Shown piece by piece: positions 1 through 12,106 of a stretch of DNA of 64,000 bases (the first letter of the stretch is position 1; each line of letters begins with the position of its first letter). Below the pieces are notes generated by a model. It ran no database searches, was not told the origin of the DNA, and saw only the letters and a program-made list of their open reading frames with translations. The position numbers and the translations under genes were made by a program. This stretch comes from Prostheceraeus crozeri (Eukaryota > Platyhelminthes > Polycladida > Euryleptidae): the NCBI GenBank assembly GCA_907163375.1, contig CAJQUW010010459.1, forward strand, positions 1 through 64,000. Reading direction: 5' to 3'.

Positions 1-299
1 GAAAATGTTCAAATATAGATGATGATGGTGAAATCGGCTACATTTTTGATTTAGATTTAGAGTATCCTGCAGCCATTCATTGATGACACTGCCGATTTCC
101 ATTAGCTCGAAAGAAATGCAGATGATTGAAAAGAGAATGTTTTCACACTATATGAAAAATCTATATGAAAAAGTAAGAACCCAATACACATTTTTCTTCT
201 TATCAAGAAACTTCTGCTCCATCAATTTGATAGGGAAAATTAATGACACACTCTCCACTATTCAATTTTAAAATTTTACTTGAGCATGGGCATGAGAAT

Positions 300-1270
300 C
301 AAGAAGATTCATAGTGGCATAAAATTCACACAAAAGCCTTGGTTAAAACATACATTGATATGAACTCTCAAAAGAGGGCTCAATCAAACACTGACTTCGA
401 AAAGTCATTCTACAAATTGAAAAATAATTCTTTATATGGTAAAACAATGGAAAATGTAAGGAGAAGGAAAAAATTTAAACTAGTCAACAATGAGAAACAA
501 CTACTGAAATTGTCAAATCATCCTCTCTAATGTTCAACCCAAAATATTTGATGAAGATCTGGTTGGTATGGAAATGTACAAACCTTCAATAGTTTTAAAT
601 AAATTAATATATGTTGGTCAAGCAGTACTTGACTATAGTAAGTTGGAAATGTATCAATTATATTTACAATGATCTAAAAGGGTGTCCACTGATAAATAGA
701 ACGCGCGGCTTTGTGAGGTGATACCGGACAAGTTTCTTCCTATGTTTATACACATCACCCATCTGTCCGTCTGGAAGAGTATACTTTCTATACTTCGGTT
801 GAAAAGTTTTGACTCTTCAAACTATGACAGTCATCACCGACTATCCTCAACTACAAACAAAGCTAGATTAGGTTGTTTTAAGGATGAGTGTGCTGGAAAG
901 TTTGCTTGAAGGAAATGATCCTACTAAAACCGAAAATGTATTCCATGATATATCTAGGACACTTACGAATCATAGCATCAAACGTGCAAAAAGGAATTCA
1001 GAGAGCAGCAGTTAAAAAATTGAAACATGATGACTATAGGAGTGTCTATTATAGTGAGAATGATACAAACTGAAGATATGACACTTATAAATTCAAAAAA
1101 TCACATAGTTAGCACAAAATCATTTAGGAAGCGAGGTCTTTCACTTTGGGAGGATAAGCGCTGTTGGCTGGATAAAAATTTATCATTACCATATGGACAC
1201 TATAGCCTAGGTCTTCCCCCACCGTCGAAGAGAAGGAGATGCCTTCCTGTCACAGGTGATGTAGAATAAG
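300..1270 (+). pseudogene. Polinton DNA polymerase B, C-terminal part (fossil)
   Basis: Remains of the protein-primed family B DNA polymerase. The palm-region signature around 390-530, resembling FxKLxNNSxYGKTMENVR, is characteristic of Polinton and related protein-primed polymerases. It is followed by the YVGxAxLDxSK-like block near 610-650 and the C-terminal block ending in a YGHY-like motif near 1190-1200. It is broken and is the only assignable gene of the element on the plus strand. Confidence 0.85.
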
Positions 1271-1927
1271 TCTAAATAAAAACAATATAATTATTCCACT
1301 TGTAATAGATTCTTGCGATTGCTGCATCTTCCGACATGTAGCAACACTTAAATACTAATACATAAGTTAGTTCTTACTAAAATTGAGAATTTCTACATCT
1401 TTCCGATATGTAGAAATGATTACTAATAAATAGGTAGTCCTAACTGTGATATGAATATGTGAAGAATTTGTACTCAACATCATTCCGATATGTTGAGACT
1501 AATAAAATAACAAAACTTTAGGCAAAACATTAAACTTAAATTTGAAACATAGCTTTCGGAAACATGCCTCATTACATTAGAACATGGAAACTTAGTGACG
1601 TTCAAAACGTTCACATAACAAAATCTAAAAGAATAGCATTTCGTCATTCAATAGCAAAGAGTGATCGAAAACATCGGGGCGTTTGCATTAGTATTGACTC
1701 ATTGCCTTCACTGAAAGACTTTTGCGGATCTCATTGACAACCATAAAGACTCGGATCAAGATTCCTCTCGATGACAAGGTATGGATAAAGTGTGATTCAT
1801 CAGTCAAACTATACGTCTGTTCACACAAAACGTGAAGATGTTGAATATCGATTTTTTCGTTTCAGTGACGTCACATGGGAAACCTTTCCCAAGGAGATAC
1901 TACCACAGATAACGTCATTCATTAAAG

Positions 1928-2422
1928 ATGGAGGACATCAAACGGTTTGGAAGTTGTAAATCGGATGTTAACTACAAAAGCAAAGTCAAAACTCAATCTA
2001 CAAGAGATCGAGAGGAATATACCCAACCGAAAACAATGGTTACTGATAAAACGCAAATTGGAAGCCGAACAACGAGGCTTACATCTTGGAAGACCCTCAA
2101 TGTTAACATGGAGGATTCAGAGGAAGGATAGATCTCTCACTATCCTATTCTTTGCAAATGGAACAATCCCCATGTATTTGGAAGGGTCATGGAGGGTGAT
2201 CTCTCATATTTACACATTAACATTTGGAACATGTTACTTGGTGATTCATTATCTGATTGGAAAGTGAAGACAATGACCGTGTTATGTGAAAAAATTACAC
2301 TATCAACTATGCATTTCCGTAAAGTTACATCATCACATAATCTAACTTATGAAGTGGAGTTATTTCCAGCAGCTCAATTGACTAACTGGCATCCATATCA
2401 TGTTCATGTGTTCCATAATTGA
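1928..2422 (+). pseudogene. Polinton unassigned reading frames (fossil)
   Basis: Overlapping short plus-strand frames follow the polymerase. They are basic and not recognisable to me. They may be remnants of one accessory gene of the element, but frame choice is uncertain. The preceding stretch 1270-1927 shows no recognisable coding content. Confidence 0.25.
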
Positions 2423-2811
2423 AAGATTGTGATAACCGGCATTAAAGACATAAGTGATGTGCCTCCCATCATATGTGATTTGAAAAATGTTTCATGAAAA
2501 CCAATTGTAGATTTTGTATATATGTGGATTAGATAATGAAATGTGAACATGTTTTTTGTATATATGTGAATAGATAATGAAATATGAGCATGTTTTTGTT
2601 TTCCTTATAAACCCTTGTTTTGGAAAAAAATGAGAGCAAGTTAATGATACAACATAAACTTTATTTCAAAACTGTTTCAACATATTTAGTAAGAATTACA
2701 TCATTTTTATCACAGTTTTTTGAAAATAGTTCTAAAGCACTTTTACAGTTATTTTTCAATGGTCTCTCGTTGACAAAATAGAGTACATAGCCACCGCACA
2801 TTCGAGATGTA

Positions 2812-3126
2812 TTACTTTGAAGTGGGAAACGATGTCACTTTCCTAACAGTCCAGGAAAACCTGTTCATCCATAATGCGATATCATGTAAACGAGGGTGAT
2901 TAAGAGAGTCAAAATATTCGGCAACTTTATAACGATTGATGTATACAGCAATCCAATGTTTTCCGGGAAGATTGTTGGTATCCGTATTGATGATAAGCGA
3001 ACAAGGATAGAAAGGAATTGAATCAGGTAAATTATCTCTAGAAAAGACATTGAGAAATTTTGTCTTGGAGTAGGGATGAGCTTTCCTCATTTTCCTCAAG
3101 ATTTCTATGTTGCTTAAGTTACTCAT
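2812..3126 (-). CDS. Polinton adenain-like cysteine protease (fossil part)
   Basis: A 104-residue frame with the hallmark of the adenovirus/Polinton maturation protease (C5/Ulp1-like): a short strand followed by a catalytic-type histidine in GKHWIAVY, then an acidic residue in the EYFDS segment. In this family the enzyme cleaves capsid proteins during virion maturation. It lies directly downstream of the capsid gene remains, the usual Polinton order. Part of the broken element. Confidence 0.75.
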   Translation of the reverse strand: MSNLSNIEILRKMRKAHPYSKTKFLNVFSRDNLPDSIPFYPCSLIINTDTNNLPGKHWIAVYINRYKVAEYFDSLNHPRLHDIALWMNRFSWTVRKVTSFPTSK

Positions 3127-4275
3127 CTCTGATAGCTGACAGTCACGTCTCTCATTCTTGTTATCTCAACTTTGCTATCATAGATATCATAAATGAGACA
3201 AGTAATTGTTTTCTTCAAAGGTGACTCAAATGATACCTCCAGTCGTAGATTTCCAGGCTTTGTAACTCCTACGCTTTCACCACCTAGATCTGCATCTGCT
3301 GTGAGGTTGTACATAATGAAGAAGTAGCCATTCTTTGGTTGTACATATCCATTGTAATTCCATTTTGAATCGTCTGTATTAAACATGTTGAGGGCGGTTG
3401 AAAATAGAACCATATTCACGTGCGAATTTGCCATCTTTGAAATTAGGCTCATATTGCTTTGCAAGATACAAATTTCCCATCCTGATAGAGTGCTAGTTTG
3501 CTAACATTAAAGTGTTGGAAATTTGAATGGATTCTTTTCAAAAGCACAAATGAATGCCTCATTTTCCACAAATGTGATATACACCGCCTTTGGCATTGCA
3601 GTGGGAAAAAGATTTGGGTAGGCATGTAGGGCATGTGAGGATGATCCCGCACCAATTGTATATATCCCCCCTTCTGAAGTTTGTCAACACACTGTGATTA
3701 ACTGGATATATTGCATTGTTTTTCCTCAATCCTGTCGCATGCTCGTTGATGACTGACGGGTTCATTGTTACTCGCTTACATTGAGCACCGCATTACTTAT
3801 GTTTTTTTTGGGGGGGGGGGCGAACTTGATAGTTTGTTGCTCCAAAAGCCATTAACGCAAACTCAGGATTTGCACGAATAAATTTTATTTGCATTTTAAC
3901 CTGTGATAGCAGATATCTAGATTGACGAAGGAAATCAAGATAGACGGGTCCTTTCAAGTATAATTCCTTTGAATCCGCTGTTAAATCCATTCGTCTTTTC
4001 AACCCTGCATTTGAGACATCATCAAATTTCCCTTGCTGATCATCATACCACCCAGAAACTTGCAAGTGTGACTGTTTAGCTTGCTTTTGAAATTGAGTCA
4101 TTGTATGTATATATGCTCCATATGGATATGCTGGATCCCCTCCTTCAATCTGTTTGTCATTCAATATTAGATACACATCTGAGAACAGACTGGCAATAGG
4201 AAGATTTGCTAATCCCACTTTATCCTTGGATGAATCGATATTTGTACCATCAGTCTTCTTAATTTGTATACACAA
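3123..4275 (-). pseudogene. Polinton major capsid protein remains (fossil)
   Basis: Minus-strand frames in this span resemble the double-jelly-roll major capsid protein of Polintons. The N-terminal side (about 3.8-4.28 kb) has the NLPIASLFSDVYLILN-type strand and the following YPYGAYI segment. The C-terminal side (3.12-3.46 kb) has the NLRLEVSFESPL and DVTV-like terminal strands. The gene sits between the protease and the minor virion protein, as expected for the family. It is broken. Confidence 0.7.
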
Positions 4276-4559
4276 CTCTAAATCAATGGATTGACAGTCA
4301 ATATAATCTTGAGGATTGGCAGGTATATCAAACTGATAGGCTGCTGGTTACCATCGATATTTGTTGTGGGGGGAGGACTATGTCTACAATTGTTGAGGAG
4401 ATGATGTCTGTCTGATGAGGGGGAGAATCGAAGAAACACAAAGCGAATTGATACTCTGCATCGTATTAGCTCTACAAATATGTTTGTCTTCCTTCGTTTT
4501 GACTTGTTTCTAGTAGCTGTGGAATTTCGTTTGCGCTTACCCCCCCCCCCTCTTGTTTT

Positions 4560-4960
4560 CACTCGACGTCTAGATTTAGAACGTGCTGCTCTAGTCGGCT
4601 TTTTACTTTTTCCTGCGTCTTTGCTTAGTAACTCGGACCTGATCCAACTTGTCTTGACTTCCTACGCTTCTTCCGAAAACTGTACGTCTCGTCTTTGTTA
4701 AATCATCTAATGCGTTCTATGGCAGATTGCTTGCGCGCAGCATTTTCATAGATTCACCGATATCCTCACTTGAAGCGCATCAAGCTGCAACATTTGCACC
4801 AAAATCTAAAGCCCTGCTTCCAACACGCTTCATGATTGGTACGCCATACTTTTTGAGTGTTGGAAGAACCATACGTCTGAGTGCACCAATTATGCCTCCT
4901 CCTACTTGTCGTCTACCTCCAACAAACACGGGATAACCGCTCTGATATGATGGTCATACT
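4560..4960 (-). pseudogene. Polinton glycine-rich minor virion protein (fossil)
   Basis: Read on the minus strand this region encodes a glycine-rich stretch (VGGRRQVGGGIIGALRRM) followed by an LPTLKKYG-like helix. This is typical of the minor capsid or penton-associated proteins next to the major capsid gene in Polintons. The plus-strand frames over the same bases are shadows. Broken; family-level assignment only. Confidence 0.45.
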
Positions 4961-5533
4961 GTAAATGCCTGTCATTATGACTATTGAATAACTATGGAAG
5001 TCACAATAGCGTAAAAGCCTTATTCTCGTGACCTAATATGTAGGGTCAAAACAGTAACACCACCACAGAACGGGTTACTACTTCTCCTGCATCATCATGA
5101 ATTGATATGTCAATTCTATTGATGAAATTTCGGCTGATTGGTAGATACATTGTGTTAAAAAATTCTCGATTGATTAGTTGCTTCCTTACGGATGAGAGAG
5201 GAAATGTGCGCAGAAGTGGGGCCTCAATGTCGCCAACCCTTGTATATTCAATAATGTTACAATAGACGTATAAGTTACTTATATCACGCTATAGAGATGG
5301 GGCTGTATCGCCTATTGAAGTACCTTCATAAATAGTTGATTTAGAGAATCCCAATGTGGTCGTTAACACGCTATCCAGCTAGATAAGAGAGTTCTTACCT
5401 ACCTTTAGAATCATCGCGTTTCTTATGTGGGTCATAAGAAAAGTGATATTCATCTGCATCAAGGTAATCTACACCAAACTCATTTAACTTTGTACACAAT
5501 TCAGATGGCGTTTTCAAGCTTTCAATGTTCAAA

Positions 5534-5923
5534 TTAACTCTTTTTTACAAGTTCACTGGAAGTAGACAATTCATCACCCGATATGTCTTCGCTGTATACG
5601 TGGATATCCCATGAAGCATTTGTTGATGCTTTGAGTTTAGAAGAGGACAATTGAACCTTGAATGTATCATTTAATTCTGTCAACCAAGGTGCGCTTTCAA
5701 GGCCCTTAAACATCCAAATCATTTCAGATCCAAATTCAATAAAAACAGCGGACTCAGACTTTTCCAATGGTGTCTTTTTAGTAAAAACAATAAATTCTGC
5801 CTCCGTCTTCAAACAGTTAAATAAAGTTACTTTCTCTTTCTTATATTCACAAGTCATTAACGTTTCTGGGCACTGATCCTTGAAACTTTCTTGCAAAGTC
5901 TTCAACACTTCTAATGACCTCAA
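5534..5923 (-). CDS. Polinton unassigned protein, 129 aa (fossil part)
   Basis: An open minus-strand frame of 129 residues, acidic towards its C terminus, with no motif I recognise. It lies between the virion-protein genes and the integrase, so it is probably one of the lineage-specific Polinton proteins. The flanking 4.97-5.53 kb and 5.93-6.12 kb look like further decayed coding sequence without a recognisable domain. Confidence 0.35.
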   Translation of the reverse strand: MRSLEVLKTLQESFKDQCPETLMTCEYKKEKVTLFNCLKTEAEFIVFTKKTPLEKSESAVFIEFGSEMIWMFKGLESAPWLTELNDTFKVQLSSSKLKASTNASWDIHVYSEDISGDELSTSSELVKKS

Positions 5924-6125
5924 ATTTTATTTTTTACTCGGATGCTCCTTTTTTGTAATGCATACAATGCACAATTTCTACATTTAAAATCAGTGACTTT
6001 CCTCTCTCGAATTCCACCCACGTCCATTGTACCAATACCTTGATGAGAAAGTTGTTCTGGAATACCCAAAAGTATGATCTCAAATCCTTACCTAAATACA
6101 AGAAGAACATGCTTCCCTTCCTTCA

Positions 6126-6443
6126 TCAATTTGTTGACCCCTTTATGACTGGTTTGTAGAATTTATTCAAAGTCAGCTTGAAGAGATCATTTATTCGTTC
6201 AAACATTCTACCGATTTCCTTTTCTGTATCTTGCAAGCTCATTGTGGGAACCTTAGAATCAAAAAGTTGACGTTGCAAATGCCTTAGTTTGAATTTTAAT
6301 CCATGTTTTTGAACAGATGGTAAAGATGTTCGAAAAAGGATGTAAATGTTAGATGATGAAAAAAGCCCATGTACCATGTAGACTATTTTGGAATGAATAT
6401 GCGAAGCAATCATCCTTCTCTCGCACTTCTTTATGTAATTCAA
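6126..6443 (-). CDS. Polinton unassigned basic protein, 105 aa (fossil part)
   Basis: An open minus-strand frame of 105 residues, rich in Lys and Arg with helical character, without a recognisable domain. It lies within the Polinton gene block just downstream of the integrase. No function can be proposed from the sequence. The 6.45-6.96 kb stretch shows no recognisable gene. Confidence 0.3.
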   Translation of the reverse strand: MNYIKKCERRMIASHIHSKIVYMVHGLFSSSNIYILFRTSLPSVQKHGLKFKLRHLQRQLFDSKVPTMSLQDTEKEIGRMFERINDLFKLTLNKFYKPVIKGSTN

Positions 6444-6962
6444 AATAGTTGTTCTTTAGCAAACTGATATCGTTTGTAATAAGTAATTTCAGTAGAGAGC
6501 AACTTCATGGGGTCCATGCAGAGTAATTGGGATTAGCGAATTCAACAGAGTATAGAGAGGTTTGTTACTTGGGAATATCTTGGGGTTGCTATTGCTTGGA
6601 AGAATGATATTGAAGTTAGTAGACATGTTAAAACTCATATATGGAAGAAGTCACATGCTATATTAGCTTTAAAAGTTACGAGTGTCTCCCATCTCCACAT
6701 TTTGGTAGATCCTGATGCGTTATCAGCTATTGAATGAGATCAGGATATCCTTTCCATTTAACTAGATATTTCCTTTTTTGATTGCCATGACCTTTCCTCC
6801 TAAAATAATTTTACTCAATCATATACACCTCTTCACTTCTGTCTACTACTTGCAATTCATAAGAGTAAAATTTTCCTTCAATTGGATTGCCATGGTAATC
6901 TATTAATTTGATACATGGTGGGTCTAAATTTTGTATTTACTTCATCCACAAAAAACTCTTCT

Positions 6963-7845
6963 TCAGATCCAATTAGGTAGATACCCCTTCTCAAATGTAG
7001 ACTTAACCTTTGAAATCCGATACTCTTTATCACCAACATTAATTTTCTTTTCATTGGAAATGTTTTTTCGCTTTTTATTCATACAATCGAAGCCATACAT
7101 CCATCGATTATCTGGGGTAACATCAACTGGTTTCATCTTAATGATTCGATGGTAGCTTTCATTGTAATCCTTAACAAATTTCTGCAGCTCACCTACCCAA
7201 ACATGTGTATTTTTTGCAGTGAAATAGCGCCATATTTTTGTCTTCAGTGTGCGATTGAACCTCTCAACCATGGCAGCTTTATAAGCACTTTTGACACTAA
7301 ACAATTCAACATTATGACTTTTAAGGAGACTTCGAACATGAGAGTTTTCGAATTCCTTCCCTTGATCGGTCTGTATTCTTTGCGGAACAAATCGCCCCTC
7401 ATCGAAAATGCTCTGAAAAGCGCGCTTCAACTTCTGGTCCTCGTTTAGATTTCAGCGCACGTGCCCAAGCATAGCGAGATAAATCATCTATTACGGTTAA
7501 GATGTATTTATAGCCATCATTGTACTGTGATATCTGTTGCATGTCAGCCAAGTCCGCTTGCCATTGACTATCTATATTGTTAACAACGTATTTTCTTGTT
7601 GGAAACCGCTTTCTCGCATTTTTGTGAAGAGTGTAAGTCGGTTGACTCCTCAACCACTTCTTGACTTTCTCTATTCCCAACCTGCTGCACGGAGCTAGAA
7701 CCTCCGGACGACTGAAACTTGCGGGATGATTTACAAGGTCGTAAATAAATCTTTTCTCTGAGTTTTCAACTGCTGTACTCATGTCTTTGTTCTGATTTGC
7801 ACGCGTATTACTCGCACAGCAACTGCCTAACACAATTGATATCAA
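6963..7845 (-). pseudogene. Polinton retroviral-type integrase (fossil)
   Basis: Minus-strand frames across this span match the RNase H-fold integrase (rve) of Polintons. The N-terminal side includes the core strands QWQADLADM and ILTVIDDLSRYAW, which carry the first catalytic Asp. The following part includes RIQTDQGKEF with the second Asp, and a conserved helix with the catalytic Glu region near AAMVERFNRTLK. The C terminus has a chromodomain-like or SH3-like YRISKV segment. It would catalyse integration of the element. The gene is broken. Confidence 0.85.
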
Positions 7846-8831
7846 CCTCTATGCCTCTTCTGCTTTACCTTCGAGCGCAGATTTCAAAACAGTCAGCAAA
7901 ATTTTTGTAACGACATGATATGAGAGAGGCTTAATTCATATTTGCTTAATATTTACCTATACCTCCTTCGCAACACGCATTGAGCGCCTAGTAGCTCTTT
8001 TTGGTTGCAGATCGTCGGGATCTGCAAGCTCTTCGCTTGACCGCCATCGTGGGTGTTTTACTCTTTGATCCATCTTGTAAGTGACCCTTATCCAATTCAT
8101 TCACAGTCGGTCCTCCAATAATATTGTTGAGGTACATTTTGATCAGATAAAATTTTCTGAAAATATGTCCACCCTTGTGGTGCACCTAGTTTTCGCCTTA
8201 CATCTCTGACATGCATATTGTAGAAAGGGTCATCTATGTGACTATTTCTTAATAACATCACCAGTTGTTTCATTCTATTATCTCCCCTCTCTCATTGAAC
8301 TTCACATGTGGATCAATGAAGTCAAATAATCGCTCAGCGCGCACACGATATGGTCGAGGTGTTGACAAGGTTATAAATCGTCGCAACTTGTCACGAATCT
8401 GTCGCCTCTCGTCCATGTTTTCAGGCTGCTAACTGCATTCGTCGATAGGGATCTTAATCATTCTGAATTTCCATATCCCTTTTGTGTTAGTTCCTTAAGT
8501 TGATTCGTAATAGGTTGTCTGATCTATATTTTTGACTTCCTGTGCACTTTGTAATGTAGTCAATTGTACATACTCCTCTTGAGGAATGACTACCATCTTT
8601 GATACGACATGTTTGAAAATAATAAGGCAACAAAGTACATTGCTTAAAACTAACTGTGAACCGAGAAAACTGTCATTGGTTCAGCGGAATTAGGTTTGAT
8701 ATTTGTTCGAAATCGAACTTGTCGTTCCGGACATTCCTGGTTAGATCAATAAATAGATAAAACCATGTGGTTTCTTTGTTAACCTCTCATATATTCTTGC
8801 AAGTACTTTAGGTGGTTGACGTACTATCTGT

Positions 8832-9300
8832 CTACTGAGATGATGTATCACGGACTGCTATCTCTTGGATTTTTAAATAATTGCCAACATAATGTGTATT
8901 CAAACTTCTAGTTCTTTGCTCTTTCCCTCCATCGAAGATGTTTTGGGTGATGTAGATAATAAAAGCTTCCCTATGATGTGCAGTTTGAATGAACATTTCA
9001 GTTACATCCATTGAAGATTTGCTTTCTCGTAATAGATCATCTAATACTAGTAAGTCACCTGCTTTGATATCCTCAGTTGATGGCAACCCTTGCTTCACCT
9101 CATAACCTTTCTGGCGAAGTGCAGAATGTACGTAGTTGTGGTTGAAATATTCCATAATACCATTTGACTCTCTTAATTTCCTTGTTAAACATTTCATTTC
9201 TATATTGTAGCAATTCAGTTACAAATGTAGTTTTACCGGACTAACTTGGTCCAGCGACACACATTGTGCGATCAGTGAATAGACGAAAATCTGTCATCTT
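8832..9300 (-). pseudogene. Polinton genome-packaging ATPase, fragment (fossil)
   Basis: A 121-residue minus-strand frame with the Walker B-like DLLVLDDLLRE segment followed by an HHREAFIIYITQNIF-type sensor strand matches the FtsK/HerA-type packaging ATPases of Polintons. The bases just upstream (9.2-9.3 kb) carry Walker A-like coding sequence. In this family the enzyme pumps the genome into capsids. Broken. Confidence 0.7.
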
Positions 9301-9439
9301 ATAATTCCATTAACATTAAACTCATCATCCCGCTAATTTTGCTTAGAACAACAAACAGACACATGTTCCAGATCAAGTTTATTTACATTCAGAATAGAAA
9401 CTTTCAAGTTTACATTTACAAAATTAAAACATTTACAAA

Positions 9440-10179
9440 TTAAAACATTTGTGTTTCCTCATCACAATTAGGATTATAAAAAGTTTTCAAGTCAGCGTCT
9501 TGGCGCTTCAACTTCAATTTAGGATTCCCATCTTTAGATTTCCGCCCTCGCTTTTTGCTCTCTTCCTTCCCATCACTTGAAGCAGTCTTATCAATGTTAA
9601 TTAAACATTTATCAATTGGTAGTGGTTCATAGACTAGTTGAAGAACCTTCATTTTGCAAAAATGCGACTTTACCAGTCGAACCATGTGAACCAATATAAA
9701 GTCCGGTAACGTGCACTAAGCCCATATAGCGGCCCCGTTTTGAGATCCTCACACTCCATCGCTTTTGTAAAGAGATCGAATGCTTGAAAATGATCAGATA
9801 GTTTAAAAAACAGTGTATCGAATTCCGGCAATTCCTTATAACCAACTCCTTCCTCTAATGCCTTTCTCCAATGAGTGGGAGCACTTTCAGGCAGCTCAAC
9901 ACATTCTTTCGCGAAAGAGTCAATAGTTTTAAGAATCACCCGTTGCCATTTTGGAAAAGTCACTCGCATTTGTCTCATATTGCTATACCCTGATGTAGAC
10001 ATACCATTACTGTGGAAGAAAAATGGAACTTGAAGATAAAAGCCATCATCACCATAATTCAAGGTTTGAAAGTAGAACGTATTTCCAATCCCTTGCACCT
10101 TTCGTGTCGGACGAAGCTTCAAGAGATCTTGCTCAAAAGCGTCACCTTCCTCTCTGATTGTATACATTTTCTGAGTCAT
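9440..10179 (-). pseudogene. Polinton unassigned conserved protein (fossil)
   Basis: The larger frame (169 aa) starts at a clear Met and is rich in aromatic residues (FYFQTLNYGDDGFYLQVPFF). A Lys/Arg-rich tail (KKRGRKSKDG) lies in the distal frame. It is probably one of the conserved Polinton proteins of unknown role located beside the ATPase. I cannot assign a function. Not fully intact. Confidence 0.4.
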
Positions 10180-10388
10180 GTTTCAACAAGTACTAATTCG
10201 GAGCTTTCAACCAGCGCAAATGAATTGTCACTTGAAAGTGGTAAAATATCATTAAAGCGTCTTCCTTATATACACCTATATATGACTCATCAATCAAAGT
10301 GATGACGTGTCACTTTATCATTCGCTAACCTTATATTAACATTGCAGCAGTTGCTGCAATCCTTCCAAGCGGACTATTGATTACACCA

Positions 10389-10724
10389 TTAATACTGTTT
10401 CCAATAATCATTTAACATACTTAGAAACCCACCACCACCGCGCTGAATTAAGTTTCGCCTTTTCTTATCACTACTCCTTGGATTTGAAAACTTTTTAATG
10501 CTATTCAAAGAGCCAGCATTCAACAGAGGCTTGTAAATAGGTAGACATTTGTGTATTGCAAAAGCTAAATCACGAATGAAATCATCACTTGAATTTTGAA
10601 TCAATTTACACTTCTTCTTATTATCATGTATCCTGTTTAACTTTCGCAACGCCTTTTTAAACTGACTTGAAGGTTTGAAAGACCGTTTCGATTGACGAGA
10701 AGATGCCTTCCGTTTTACAGACAT
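10389..10724 (-). CDS. Polinton small basic protein with RGGGG motif (fossil part)
   Basis: An open 111-residue frame with a highly basic N terminus (MSVKRKASSRQSKRSFK) and a C-terminal KRRNLIQRGGGGFLSML block. A short basic protein ending in a QRGGG-F-L motif is recurrent in Polintons and adintovirus-like elements and may be a virion or DNA-condensing protein; this role is inference. It looks open in this copy. Confidence 0.5.
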   Translation of the reverse strand: MSVKRKASSRQSKRSFKPSSQFKKALRKLNRIHDNKKKCKLIQNSSDDFIRDLAFAIHKCLPIYKPLLNAGSLNSIKKFSNPRSSDKKRRNLIQRGGGGFLSMLNDYWKQY

Positions 10725-10925
10725 TTTTATTCTAATATGGAAATAGATAATACAATTACGATTTTTGCTTAGTACTTACAACATTATATACAAAAGTTTA
10801 CAAGCATTCACACAGAGTTTGTTGCTGGTACTTATAAAATTACATAAAACACTTAACAAGCTGTAGAGGGAAACTGATATACACTCACATCGGCTAGAGT
10901 CTGATTTGTAGCAGTTATGAGCTAC

Positions 10926-11477
10926 TCAATGTCTTTCATTAGATGTTTTGAAATTGGACAGCACATACAGCAGGGCTTTGAATGGAAAGTCTTTAAAATA
11001 TTGGCATAGTATGCCCGCAAAACTGATTACCTCAGAATGTCCTTGAGCAGCCACATTGATGCTTACTGATGGCGGTCCACTGAACAAGTCCAGTTTGCAT
11101 TTGTCACCCTTCTCGTCATAGTAGCTGGAGGTGATAATGTCATGGAGACATGTGTTGAGTTTCCGTTGGATACTGGTGCACCAACAGCGAGAGTATTCCG
11201 GTACAATCTCCGTTTGAGATAGTGGGCGAAATACTTCGTTGAGCCAGAATCTTGCAACTCGTGTAAGAGCGTTGTTCACGACTCTCATCAACATTCTCTG
11301 CACCACAACGTCCTCTCCGCAGCGGAAATACTTCACTATTTCCTCCATCAGATCCACCAAATCCGCTTTATAGCCAGTTATATTCACGGCAGAATAAAAT
11401 ATATTGCCCGTGAAGAGTTGACTTCGGTAAATTATTGAAATGGGAATGTTGGTAGTGAACGACATGCTGATTGACAT
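10926..11477 (-). CDS. Polinton unassigned protein, 183 aa (fossil part)
   Basis: An open minus-strand frame of 183 residues, apparently whole, with no domain I recognise. It lies between the small basic protein and the RING gene near the right end of the element, where lineage-specific genes are common. A shorter overlapping frame in the same bases is a shadow. Confidence 0.4.
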   Translation of the reverse strand: MSISMSFTTNIPISIIYRSQLFTGNIFYSAVNITGYKADLVDLMEEIVKYFRCGEDVVVQRMLMRVVNNALTRVARFWLNEVFRPLSQTEIVPEYSRCWCTSIQRKLNTCLHDIITSSYYDEKGDKCKLDLFSGPPSVSINVAAQGHSEVISFAGILCQYFKDFPFKALLYVLSNFKTSNERH

Positions 11478-11593
11478 TGTAATTGTATTAGCCTCAAATT
11501 ATGCTTGAAATAGAACGGTACAATGTCCTCCTTATATAGAAAAGTCAAACAAAGACACAATAGTGACCAATCACAGACCTGCATGATGACTCA

Positions 11594-12106
11594 TCATGTA
11601 CGATATACAGTGACTGTTGAAGATATTTCTTCATCGCAAAGGGGACAAGATGAAGTTTCAAAGGGTACATAACATGTAGAACACATAACGCTATGACAAC
11701 ATGGTAAAAAGAGAAGGGATCGTTCCTGTTTAAAACATTTAACGCAGTTCCGTTCACATAATAATTTAAATGTCTCTTGTTCTAATTTCCTTCTGAAGTC
11801 ACTTTTATTGGGAGAACTTTTTATTAAAACACTGTCAGATGTCTCCTTCTTTCCATATCGTTCCAATTTGATCCTCCTAATTTCACTATCATTGCAGTGT
11901 AGCATGGAGAAATCCTCTATCCACCTACGATCCAAATTGTGATTCATAGCATGCTCATCTAGATCCATTAGTCGATCAACTAAATCACCAGCGTTGATAT
12001 TTTCACTGAGATTTGTTACAGTTTCTATGGCTTTGAACGAATATCCAAGGTCTCTTGCGACAACCCACGACGTTGGGATACTAGTCATCATTATGTATGC
12101 CATCAA
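11594..12106 (-). CDS. Polinton RING-finger protein, IAP-like RING (fossil part)
   Basis: An open frame of 170 residues ending in a C3HC4-type RING: CVKC, then a CCHSVMCSTC core and a final CPLC, the spacing of inhibitor-of-apoptosis-type RINGs. The N-terminal 110 residues are helical without a BIR motif that I can see. RINGs of this class act as E3 ubiquitin ligases. In a mobile element this could be a captured host-modulating gene, which is inference. It is the last gene before the right border. Confidence 0.7.
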   Translation of the reverse strand: MMAYIMMTSIPTSWVVARDLGYSFKAIETVTNLSENINAGDLVDRLMDLDEHAMNHNLDRRWIEDFSMLHCNDSEIRRIKLERYGKKETSDSVLIKSSPNKSDFRRKLEQETFKLLCERNCVKCFKQERSLLFLPCCHSVMCSTCYVPFETSSCPLCDEEISSTVTVYRT

